Assembly (NCBI GenBank): GCA_033239125.1
Contig: BSWB01000002.1
Span: forward strand, 110,398,443 to 110,462,442
Direction of reading: 5' to 3'
DNA length: 64,000 bases
Source: Fagopyrum homotropicum
Lineage: Eukaryota; Streptophyta; Magnoliopsida; Caryophyllales; Polygonaceae
Positions within the stretch are counted from its first letter, which is position 1. Every line of letters begins with the position of its first letter. The notes under the pieces were generated by a model. It ran no database searches. It saw nothing but the letters and a program-made list of their open reading frames with translations, and was not told the DNA's origin. Made by a program: the position numbers and the translations under genes. Below, piece after piece: positions 11,316 to 21,499 of the stretch.

Positions 11316-11579
11316 GTATTGCTTTCTTTTCCCTTTTTCTAGTTTAGGTTAGATAGTTTTCTTGTGTTTTTGTGTGTCCTCTTAGACAGGAATCAGGTGT
11401 TCTCCAAGAAGAAATTACAACTCAGGAACTACAGGGAAGGATTGACGTTCGAGAAATTGAGAAAATGGAGTTTGATCGAGACACATCTCGGGTGCTGTCA
11501 GAACGCCTCGACCGATATGTTCTTCGCCAACCGAGATACCATTGTCTGATAACCATCTCATTCTGACACCTCGGTCCTT

Positions 11580-11632
11580 CCAGAAACACCTCGACCGAGG
11601 TGAAATCAAATTCTGCGGGGGGTATAAAAAGA
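11580..11632 (+). promoter_or_regulatory. Putative internal promoter of E1
   Basis: A palindrome ACCTCGACCGAGGT (11588-11601) lies 21 bp upstream of TATAAAAA (11623-11630). E2 keeps the same order at 59752-59797 (ATCTCGACCGAGGT then TATAAAAGG). It is placed about 430 bp before the downstream ORF. Promoter activity is inferred from the TATA box and conservation only. Confidence 0.5.
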
Positions 11633-12062
11633 GATTGACTTTCTCTCTCCTCACAACCCTACTCCCTCTCTTTGCTCTCATCTCGACTGCGGCTGCTCCT
11701 ACTCCCAAATCCTAAAATCTCGCTCATTTTCAACGATTCTTGGCTTCAAATCATCGGGAGAAGCTAGAGAAAACGTTTTCAAGCATCAAACAGCACGAAA
11801 ATCCACTGTAATTTGTGCATTTTGGGTATTTCGCTCAAAACCCTAACTTGGTTCATTTATCGCGATTCTGCAAAGATTTGGCATTATTTGATGTTGATTG
11901 TTGTTGAGAAGAGTATAAGTACCACATAGGAAGCAAGTGGTAGTGAAATTTGGGGAAAAAGCTTGCGTTTTTTTGAGCCTTGATCGAACAACACTTCGCC
12001 TCGGTTGCTTTTGCTGCGTCTCGGCCGAGGTATTCTTGGGGAAACCGAGGTGCTTTTCAGTT

Positions 12063-13493
12063 ATGGCAAATTTAAGAAGATTTGATCGCCATCTATCCCT
12101 TAGGGATAGGCCTAGCAGTTCCCAACATTCCTCTCCTTCCCCTCCTCAACAGCCTACAGTCCCGGTGATCAATGAGAGATTTCAGCGGGACTTTGACCGG
12201 ATTTGTGGGTGCCCGATTGTCGCCCCTAGATATGTTAATATTGCTGATTTCGAGTGCTTGCACGTTGTGGAGGACCTACAGAAGATGGTCTTCATGGTGG
12301 GTTTGGAGAATTTTATGGCTATCCGAACGCCGGCTTATTTGGAGCCGACGTTCGAGTTTTTGAGCTCAGTGACGTACATGCCGGAGAGCAGAGGGATCAA
12401 GTAACGGCTGCTGAAAAAGAACTACATCGTCCCCCTAGAGCAGTTTGGGGAGATCTTTGGCTTTCACACCCCTACAACTACTGACTTTGCTTCTCGAGCG
12501 CAGGCTCGCAGCTTCTAGGAGGACATTGCTTACATGACTTCCCACCATGACAGATGGCAACCCGGGGATTCTCAGGAGCGCATCATATACCACCTGGCCT
12601 TCCGTATTGCTCACAGGATCTTTAGTGAGATGGCGCGTACTAAGACGCCCTAGATGGTCCGACAGGGTGAGCTTTTCAGCATGTTCTGTATGGTGACTAG
12701 AGGGATCCCGGATTTTGCTGCTATGCTTGCAGGGGAGCTGCATAGGGTGAAGGGGAAGGCGAAGGGAGATATCTGTTGTGGCGGCCTGGTGACTCACATT
12801 GCTACGTATATAGGGTTGGATTTATCGGGATGTACATTGGTTGTAGAGGCGAAGCCGCTGGGTCTACATGAGTTCATTACGCGACGCATCCTCGTTCCCC
12901 GTGGTCTTGGCACACCTTGTGTAGTCATGCCGTGGGAAACAAAGTTTTCTAGAGGTATTGTCTGGTCTTCCCAATTCTTGGTCTATGACCTCGAGAACTG
13001 GTCTGCTGTCTTGCTCCCGATTATGCAGGATGATGTAGCTAGAGAGGCAGCAGGAGGATATGGGGACGGTGATGTCATTGGAGGAGCTACAGCCATGGAT
13101 ACCGGTACTGATACTGGCGGACCTAGTGTTCCCACCGTTGACCTTAATGACGAGGCGACGGAGGATGAGAGAGATGCACCTGCACCTCCAGCTGACATTC
13201 CCCAGCCTTCCTAGTATAGAGCCCGCCGCCGTCGTGATCTTGAGGCGCATCGCAAGATATATGATCTGACGCGGCAGATGACGGATTCTTACCTGGCCTT
13301 GCGAAATGACATTACCCAGCGCTTCGATGCTTAGTGCAGATCTATTGATGGATGGACTCGGCGTATGGATGAGAGCCAACACTATCAACGTTAGATGATG
13401 CAACTACAGTTTCAGCAAATGAGGTGCTATCCTTTTTATCCATCCCAGTATCCTTACATTCCACCACCACCACCGTCAACTGATGGGGATTGA
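12063..13493 (+). pseudogene. E1 downstream ORF (ATHILA ORF-1-like), broken
   Basis: A third ORF after pol, homologous over its length to the E2 ORF at 60063-62242. The central part (LLKKNYIVPLEQFGEIFGFH and the following Trp-Arg-Pro-Gly-Asp-type segment) resembles the plant 'ATHILA ORF-1 / putative plant transposon protein' family. I see no signal peptide or transmembrane segment, so envelope function is not supported; its role is unknown. The C-terminal part is acidic then Pro-rich, ending in several prolines before the stop at 13491. Comparison with E2 shows internal stops at about 12402, 12518, 12652, 13213, 13333 and 13396, most explained by C-to-T or G-to-A changes. The ATG at 12063 starts a segment conserved in E2, but the frame is open from 11937. 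Confidence 0.7.
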
Positions 13494-13583
13494 GCATTTA
13501 TGGAGCTTATTTCTTATTTTTTTTTATGCAGTTCTCCTTATGTCTGGTGAGTACTTTGTTTCTTCTTACTCTTATTTGACCCA

Positions 13584-13602
13584 TTGGGACAATGTGTCCT
13601 AA
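13584..13602 (+). ncRNA. Conserved hairpin after the downstream ORF (E1)
   Basis: TTGGGACAATGTGTCCTAA: arms TTGGGACA and TGTCC(T)AA with ATG in the loop. The E2 copy (62326-62344) is a perfect inverted repeat, TTGGGACA-ATG-TGTCCCAA, and both are followed by AGTATGGGGT. Confidence 0.6.
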
Positions 13603-14891
13603 GTATGGGGTGTTTGTATGTGACTTACTTGCTTATGGTTTGTATGCCTCTTGCTTGACTATCGGATATTATCTTATTTGGCTTACATGTGCGTATATGT
13701 CATTTACATGCATTGCATATAGGTTTCTGTTTGAGAAAAACGTCGAAAAACCGATTTGAAAATTTTTTTGGCTCGACTGATACATTTTTGACCAAACGAG
13801 GTCGTGATATCTGAGAATTATCTCGGTTGAACACCTTGGAGCGCCGTCACATCACCTCGACCAAGAGTGGTTTAAAACTGAAGAGATTTTTGAAACGTTT
13901 TGTATTTCCATTCCAGATATGACCTCGATGATGATATTTGTTTACAGATTAGCTTTGAAATCTTTATATCCTCAAAAAGTTTTATGATATGTTTAAGTTG
14001 CTAAATGTTTTGTTTGAAATTCTAGCATGTTTAATACTTTGTTTCTATCAAAATTATGTTGGATTTGAAAGTTGACACCACTTTATGAGTTCTCTCACAT
14101 TCTTCTTGGGATGATTAAGGCATTTCATTTTTATTCTTCTTCTTGATCATGCTTTAGCCCCTCATATACATATTTGCCTCCCTTTACCTATCCGGGAATT
14201 TGGATGCAGTTGATAAAAAGCGTGTGAAGTGAAGTTGAGATTGTGGCTGAAAGTGTTAGAAAAAATAGCGGCACCATTCACATAGCCGGGTGTTTGTGTA
14301 TTGCCAAAGTCGGATTGATCCATAGTCCTAACGGGTGATGGTATGTGCATCAAGGGTTTGATGCATCTCGAGAAATTGATGATTGTTGATTTCCTAGGCT
14401 TCGGTTATTGTGCACCTCTATCCATGTTCTCAAAAATAAAGTAAAAGAGAAAAAAATAAGCAAAGCTTATAGGTGGAAGATGTTTGTGATTCAAAGAAGT
14501 GAAGTGAAGATCCTATTCCCGGATTCTAGCACCACATTATCCTATATACATCCCACCCTAATACGTTTTTTGACCTCTTTTGAAAGCCCTTAAGACCTTG
14601 AGTATGTTGATTGACTTTGTGGTTTTGATTTTGATAAATATGATTTATTATGCATTCTATGATTTTATGCAAAAATGATCAGCTTTCTTATACTTATAAA
14701 ATGTTTTGACCATATGTTGATTTTATTTGCTATGAAGCATTCTCTTAGGGTGATCTATGAATGGAGCGCACCACCAAAAAGTTTTGTATAACGTTTTTCA
14801 TTGATCTTTTTGATGACTTATAATCCATTCTATCTTTATCTAAGATTTGAATCTTGCTTAGGGACAAGCAAGGGACAAGTATGGAGTATTT
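13603..14891 (+). other. E1 3' untranslated region and purine tract
   Basis: No gene is seen. Palindrome half-sites cluster at 13797-13870. The last bases before the 3' LTR read GGGACAAGCAAGGGACAAG then TATGGAGTATT (14871-14891), the pattern expected for an Athila polypurine tract. Compared with E2, E1 has about 730 extra bases here (roughly 13746-14474). Confidence 0.6.
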
Positions 14892-16505
14892 TGATAGCAT
14901 GTATTATAGTCTATATTTTGGGATTGGTTTGGACGTTTTACCTTCATAAATAAACATACATGGTTGTATATTCTATATCATCATGTCGTTTTGTTTACCT
15001 TTGCAAGAATCGAGGTCTACATCTAGTTTTGTTATAATTGTAGGGAAACTGCACGTTTTGGAGTGATATGAAGCCAAGGGATCTAAGGAGTCATTGGAGC
15101 TACATTTTGGAGCATTGATGAGCTACAAAAAAAAGCATAGGAACCATGGAAGTTGGACAGAAGTTTGAGATTGGATCAATTTTGAGAGATTTGTATGTAG
15201 TTGAAGATCATCTCGGTTGGCTACAGTGTCACCTCGACCGAGATGACTTGTTGGGCTGGATCGAGACGTACGGCCCCATAAGATCTTCTATTTTTGGTCT
15301 ATGATTTTCTTATAAGATGGAAGGTGAATATTGAAGAAAGATATCCTGGAATTTTTGGATCAAAGGCTGGTTAGTTGAAGATATTGCAAGGAAGGAAGGA
15401 AGTTAAAGGAAGATAGCTTTGAAGTGAAAGTTGAAGGCTTCTTGAAGGAAGTTGTAAGGTTTTCTTAGATTCTTTGATTGTTGTCTTTTGGTTTGTGATT
15501 GAGGAACACAGTTTGTTGGTTGTTTGTATTGTTTGTTTGTTTAATTGAGTGATTATTGAGACCTTTGTGTTAAGGTTTTCTTGTTTGGATATTGCTTCCT
15601 TATTCATATATTTGATTGATATTATCATGATGATTATTGGCTAAATTATTGTGCAATTATAGGGTTATTGGCTGAAGGTTGTGGGAAAGACGATGAAAGA
15701 ATGAGCCTTTACCTTAGTGGACCCTGAAAGCTCGAGCTAAACCTTAACCGAACCTCTCCTCGGTCGGTTCATAGAACATCTCGACCAAGATCGGACATGA
15801 ACTGAGCGAGGCGTGATCTTATTTGAACCATACCTGAGTTTAGGTTTTAGTTTGCCAAATCCTATCCTTATTGCACCTTTCCTGGTCCATACGCAAGCCT
15901 AGGATGAGACTTACCCGGTGATTCCTTTGCTTGTATACTTATGATGATGAGTGTTAGGTAATAAAGTTTATCCTTTATTAGGGTTTGAGTGTGCCTTCAT
16001 CCTACCTTTGTGAGTTAGCGTGAGACTTACCCGGTAAAGGTTAGTTCTATCCCCTTAGGTGGTGTGTTGGTTTGAGATTATAGTTCCTTTCCTTAGTTCC
16101 TTGAGACTTACCCGGTGAGAGGATCTTTCGCTTGGCATAGTGAGTAGTGAGACTTACCCAGTGATCTATTCCCACCTTAGAAGCACCTTTCCTCAACAAA
16201 CCTCAACTTTGTCCACGTTATCCTTTGAGATCTTGAGTCGGAACCATAACTGGATGCTTTGACCTCTAGAATCTGCATTCTTTTATCTGATTATTATATC
16301 ATCTTTGATTTGTTGCTTGCTTTTGATTGACAACCTCATATACCGTGCTTTGTTTCACCATAGTCCTTGTGTTAGACCCTAGAGTATTAGTTGTTATTAC
16401 AATTGATCTGTACACTGCGGGTTCGCATATTGTTTCAGGCTTATATTTCGGTTATAAATTTAAAGCTATTTCGTTCATATTTTCACACACGCCTGAGAGC
16501 AAACA
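14892..16505 (+). repeat. E1 3' LTR
   Basis: 1,614 bp, TGATAGCATG to GAGCAAACA, directly followed by the target duplication ATGAC (16506-16510). It lacks the CTATATAAAGGG segment of the 62914 LTR; TTATAAGATGG near 15310 may serve instead. Palindromes are at about 15208-15270 and 15757-15815; four ACTTACC-containing repeats at 15906-16162. Confidence 0.93.
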
Positions 16506-16510
16506 ATGAC

Positions 16511-17157
16511 AAGTCCCGAATCACTTCTCAAAAGTTGGGAAGATCCACGTATGAATGGAAACCAACATTACCATGCAAGTACGTGAACGAAAGGAAGAGA
16601 GGATATATCGATCTAATACCAATGTTAGAAGATCCTACGAGAAGAACCCTTTCTTCTCAACAATACAAAGACCAAGGCCCATTTGCAAGACCAATCAACA
16701 ACATAGTTTTAGAACGCACGTAAAATCACACATGCATGAATGACGTACTTATCCATCTAATAGAGGAAGGCCAACCATGTGAGTGAAGGAATCCAACCTT
16801 TCGTGTGGACCTCAGAATGGGCCCCGCTAGATCCATTTTATTTTATTTTCATCCCATAAAAGAGTTGTTTAATTACGGGCTATATTTTTATCAGGCCCTA
16901 ATTGTATTTTCAGCCCATACCAATTTTATTTCTTTTAGAATAAAACAAAGTCTTCTTTTAGAGAAGCTTAAAATAGATCTTATCTAATTTAAGATAGATT
17001 CTATTTATGTTAAGAAGATTGATCTTATTTATAAGATATATTCTATTTTAGTTAGTTTAAGAAGATCTAATCTCCCGAGAAGTATGATCTATTTTATTAT
17101 TTTCTTAGGGATAAATCTTATCTTTCTAGATGGAAAGCGGGCTTGTTCGGGCCATAT
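16511..17157. other. Continuation of the older remnant
   Basis: Follows E1 and joins 1238-2521 when E1 is removed. A frame of about 76 codons runs to 16741 with no recognised domain. From about 16800 the sequence becomes T-rich and promoter-like. No host gene is seen. Confidence 0.35.
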
Positions 17158-18976
17158 TGATAAAACGATTTATGACGTTAGTTTAGGCATCCATTTAGAT
17201 AGTTTTTCCCGTTATTCATGCATAGTTTGGCATTAGTTCATGACGTTTACGCTTAATTCATGCATATTGTCGAGATAGACATCTACACGAACTATTGTCG
17301 GTTTTGTAGGTATTTTGGGGAACTTTTGGAGCTTAATCGATACATTCGAGGATCATTCCTCGTGATGACACACTTCCGAACTCATTAAGAAGCAAGCTAG
17401 GGGCTAAGGAGAACACATAGGACCTTGTTGGTGCATGCCTTGCACCAACTCGTGGCTTAACGATCCAAAGGAAGCTGAACCACCAAAATCACGGCCCAGA
17501 GGCCCTTTCCACGCCCGTGGTTTTGGCCATGGTTCTCTCTGGACAGCTATGACAGCTGTCCCACGATCTCCATAACCGACTCTTGCCCTTGATGGAGGAT
17601 ATAAGTGGTCCTGCAGGCTGATGCTAGAGGATCATCTCCCACACTCTCTCACAACACATCACTCCATTGGAGGCTACGCTTGGAGAGGAAGAAAACACTC
17701 TCATTTGGAGAAGAAGAAGAACAACACTAGTCTTAGAGTTTTCATAGCTTTTGAGAGATTTTTGAGTGAACTTGTTGGAGACATTTGCAAGGAACGATTT
17801 GGACCTTCTTTTGAAGGGTTGTAAGTCTTTCTTAAACATATATTCAGCTTGGTTTACTTGTGTTTACTTGTTTCTCTTCTCTTCTCTTTCATTTCATTTT
17901 CTTGCTATGGAAGCCATGAATGTTTGCTTGTTGAGTTTGAATGTTTAAATGCTTGTTTTTGGCTAAATAGTTGTGATTCTAGAGTAATGGAATGATGGTT
18001 ATGGCTTGGACTATGATAGAATAGACTTAAATGTATCTTTGGATGAATTGCTTGCTCGAACCTAACCACTGTTGAGAATCACGGCCTGTTCTTGCCTAAC
18101 CACGGCCGTGGTTTTGGATTATCAGCCAGTAATTTTCTCTATTGTGCTTGTATTGATAAATCTGAATGTTAGGATGTTAGATTGTTGAAATCCTAGTGTT
18201 TGTTAAGCTTAATCTAGCCTAGGGTGACCTAATGCTAGCAAACTAAGTGAGAGGAGAGACCTACCCGGTGATTCTTGATCTTAGGTACCAAAGATGATGA
18301 ACTATAGGTAGTAGTGAGCCTCACAAGCCGCTATTGGACTGAATGTGCTAGGATTGATGTTTAGGACTTGCCTTCCCAGACTTACCCGGTAAGGAGAGGT
18401 TAGACCCCTAGATAGAAATCCAGTTTATGTAGATTTCCCAACCTTAGGCTCCTAGAGACTTACCCAGTGATAGGACCTTAGGTGCGGGATTAGTGGATCA
18501 TGAGACCTACCTGGTGATTGACCCCATTTGAGAAACATTCCTTCCCAATTTACCATAGCTAGTCCAAGATTGATTAGAAGCTTGAGTCCAATGCCATAAC
18601 CGGAAGTCCTAACCCCTAGAATCCGCTTTTCTCTCTTTGATCACTTATTTCATGTTTGTGTTGCTTGTTTGTGTTGCTAGCTAGATTTGTTAGTTTGTTT
18701 TATAATCTTGCATCAATTGTGATCTTATTTGATCACCACAAAACCAACCCAAAAACGTTATGATTTTCATTTCTTTATTCCTTTCTCTTTTCTTAGACTA
18801 GATTTGCACTATCCATAATCACCTATTGATTCGATTTCACCTTAGTCTTTGTGTTCGACCTTGGAATACTATCCTTGCTACAAAACGACCCATACACTGT
18901 GGGTTTGCTAGGAGTTAGGAAAATATATCGAGTTATAAATTTAAGACTTTTGTGCTACACACAATTGTAGCGTAAC
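17158..18976 (+). mobile_element. Solo LTR of a second Athila-type family
   Basis: Begins TGATAAAACG and ends GCGTAACA; flanks CATAT (17153-17157) and CATAC (18977-18981) agree in four of five bases. It shares the LTR grammar of E1 (four GAGACTTACCCGGT-like repeats at 18256, 18377, 18455 and 18502; a TATA-like GGATATAAG at 17598-17605; a GTTCGACC and ACCC-ATACACTGTGGGT ending) but is otherwise diverged. Its private palindrome is CCACGGCCGTGG (17490-17535 and 18075-18116). No coding region. Confidence 0.75.
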
Positions 18977-19509
18977 ACATACCTTGCAATCCCTAGGGTT
19001 GTATATGACGTCATCTACTCCTATAAATAGGGAGGATGTGCTTCATTAATTTTTCATGCCAAAAATATATACGATAAACATGTTATGTTATCTCATGCGG
19101 TGTCTACCGCCGTTCCACGGAAGTGGAGCAAACCTAAGTAAGAGACATCTTACTTGCCTCGCTTGGACTTCTTTAAGTGTGTTCTACTTGCCACCGGCAT
19201 AAGCAGGGTGCTTCAACTAACTACAAGCAAACCACCAGGTGCTCTAGGGTCTTTGTACGCCTATTGTGTGAGGAGTAGCGGGAGGAGTTCTATAGGACTT
19301 CGCTGGTTGTGTGTTACATTCCATCGCGTCGTAGCGTGCCTCCAGGTTGTTTCTTAGGGTTCATCCTTTATCTTGCCCTTATTTTATTCGTGTCGCTTTT
19401 GTTTTCCCTTTTCCTTCGAGTTCAGGCGTCAAAAGATTGAGCCATCTACACGGACGAATACCCCGTATCAAGTTGTTTAATTATTCTGAAATTACATCTA
19501 CAAAGGTAA
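18977..19509 (+). promoter_or_regulatory. Promoter-like part of the older remnant
   Basis: CTATAAATAG at 19021-19030 is a good TATA box; downstream there is a leader-like region without ORF. It may be the R/U5 part of a decayed LTR that begins before the solo LTR at about 16800. Family unknown. Confidence 0.35.
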
Positions 19510-19600
19510 TTGTTTTTTTTTTGAAAGTTTACTTGTATTGAGAAATAGAAGGATATACATGAGAGAGAGAGAGAGTACAAAGGACAAGAACATTGTCTTC
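19510..19600 (-). mobile_element. 3' tail of an older minus-strand LINE
   Basis: The plus strand begins with a T-run, then GAAAGTTTACTTGTATTGAG; the minus-strand LINE at 28001 starts T-run, GAAAAGTTAATTTGTATTGAG, so both are the same LINE 3' end (poly-A on the minus strand). A (GA)7-8 run follows. The fragment is interrupted by the plus-strand LINE and resumes at 25042. Confidence 0.6.
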
Positions 19601-19788
19601 TTCAATCCCACAAACATAATACACCAACAATCCTCTATGTTGCAACAAATGAGTGAGCAATCCTTGTTGGAGATCAAAAAACTCTCTGAGCTTTTACTCC
19701 CTCCCCCCGACGATAAGCACCCCCCCGGTGTGGCTTCCCCACCACACCCCCGCCTGTCCCCTCCACCCTGTCACCTCGGACCCCTCTG

Positions 19789-21499
19789 ATGGCCGGCTCC
19801 AAACGAACCCATAAGCCCTCCATCAAACTCTCTGAGCTTTACTCCATCTCGAAATCCAACTCCAAAAACACTACAACACAAACAAGCCCTCCTAGCCCCT
19901 TTGGCACCATCCCTGAGGACCAAATCCAATCTAATAACCGGAGGATTATTGCTAATCAACCCCAAACTCCCCCTGCTCTAAGTTCCAAAGAGCTCTTCCC
20001 ACCACTATCACAGGATGCTCACCCCCCCCCCTTCCCCAGGTAGACAGTAACCCCACTGCTTCATCTTTTGTCGACTTGGTTGTTGTCCCGACACCTCCCC
20101 CACAACCCCTTAACTCACCACCAACAGCATCACCCATCTCTGTCACCGCTGCTGTGGCCAAAATGGTGCCCTAACCCTCTAATGTCCTTCAAGATCTGGT
20201 TAACACTACTGGATCTCTCCCGTCCAATCTGACCCCCATTCAGACTACCCCTGCTAAAGGTGGAATACATACCGACAACCGCAACCTTTCACCTAATCAC
20301 AACATCTAACCCGACGTGTCTATTGGCAGCCCAAAAGTCTCATTCAAAGTATCCCTTATTAATGATCTACCTTGGAACCATATACCGTTATCCTATTCTG
20401 CGGGCTTCGAGGACAGCATAATTAACTTCACTCATGATGATGTCTCTGCCAACACTGTAAAATGGAACCTGTCATTGGTTGGCTTCCCCCTAGGCAGCCC
20501 CATCGCATTCTCCCGCATGGTTACCTTCTTTGGGCTCTCTTGGAATCACATCTCACAACCTAAGATCCTACGCAAGGATAATGGCATCTTTATCTACCAA
20601 TTTTCTACTGAGGAAGATCTTCTATCTATCCTACAAGGCAGCCCATGGATCATCACGGGTAACTCCTCCATTCTTCTCAAGAGATGGACTCATGGAATGA
20701 AGCTTGACTACTCCAGCTTATCGTCAATTCCTATATGGGCCACCCTTAACGACCTCGACTACAGATTTTGGTCGCCCCATATGCTCTCTAGGATTGGCTC
20801 CGCTATCGGAATTCCCATCCTAACGGACTCAAACTCTGCTAACTAAAATCGGCTAGGGTTTGCTAAAGTTCTTGTGGAAATACAAGCTTCGAGACCTTTG
20901 TTTCGGGAAGTCACACTCAAAGGACCCAAGGGCGAAACCATAATGCAAAAGATCTCATACGAATGGCTTCCCCAACATTGCTCCAAGTGTGGAGTCTTTG
21001 GCCACTACTGCTTTGGTCCCAAACTCCATCGCAAACCAAACCCTCCACTGAGCTCGTCACCAAACACCATGCCTATACTCCCCACCCCCGACCCTTCACA
21101 ACGTCTAACCTCTCTCCATCCTCTCCACCCCCTCGTCCCACCAATGCTTCAAACCCCCCTCCTCACTTAACTCACACCAATACTAATCCCCCTTCAGACA
21201 AACCCCCCTCCCCCCCCATGCAGACTCACGCTCTTTATAACCCTGGCTACCTCCCTTCCTCCCATCAAAACCCAACACAAAACTTGCCACGGGCTCAATC
21301 CCCAACTCCAACCTTACCCACCACAGTAACCCAAATTGGAAGTTTGAACACCAATCCCTCTCCCCCACCTCCTCAAGACGGACTAAGTGTGGATCCTTAC
21401 ACACTCTCACCCTCCCATGCAAACCCCTCTACAATCTCTTCTTCTTCAGTTAGTGACAAGGGCACTAATCCATCATCTGATTCCCCCAATGAATCTTAA
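19789..21499 (+). pseudogene. LINE ORF1 (DUF4283 / zinc knuckle)
   Basis: ORF1 proteins of plant L1 elements bind element RNA. The start MAGSKRTHKPSIKLSELY matches the start of the other LINE's ORF1 (MAGSRKSRKHSIKLSEL), which fixes the ATG at 19789. A DUF4283-like domain lies at about 20320-20800, followed by a CCHC-type knuckle CSKCGVFGHYC near 20980-21012 and a long Pro/Ser/Thr-rich tail. Stops at about 20041 and 20844 and frame changes near 20160-20310 and 21010 break it. Its final codons overlap the ORF2 start by 11 bases. Confidence 0.88.

Larger units (their letters stand above)
2522..16505 (+). mobile_element. Athila-like Ty3 element E1, nested and defective
   Basis: Both ends are visible: it starts TGATAGCATG, ends GAGCAAACA, and is flanked by a perfect 5-bp duplication ATGAC (2517-2521 and 16506-16510). 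Order: 5' LTR 2522-5463, primer site, broken gag, aspartic protease, integrase, conserved post-pol hairpin, downstream ORF, purine-rich tract, 3' LTR 14892-16505. Two later insertions enlarge it (3721-5047 and 6994-8614). Reverse transcriptase and RNase H are absent between protease and integrase, so it could not have moved without proteins supplied by another element. Many stops show it is now inactive. Confidence 0.93.

Noticed and set aside
12063..13493. Downstream ORF as a viral-type envelope gene
   Set aside because: No signal peptide, transmembrane segment or cysteine-rich pattern; the position alone is not enough.
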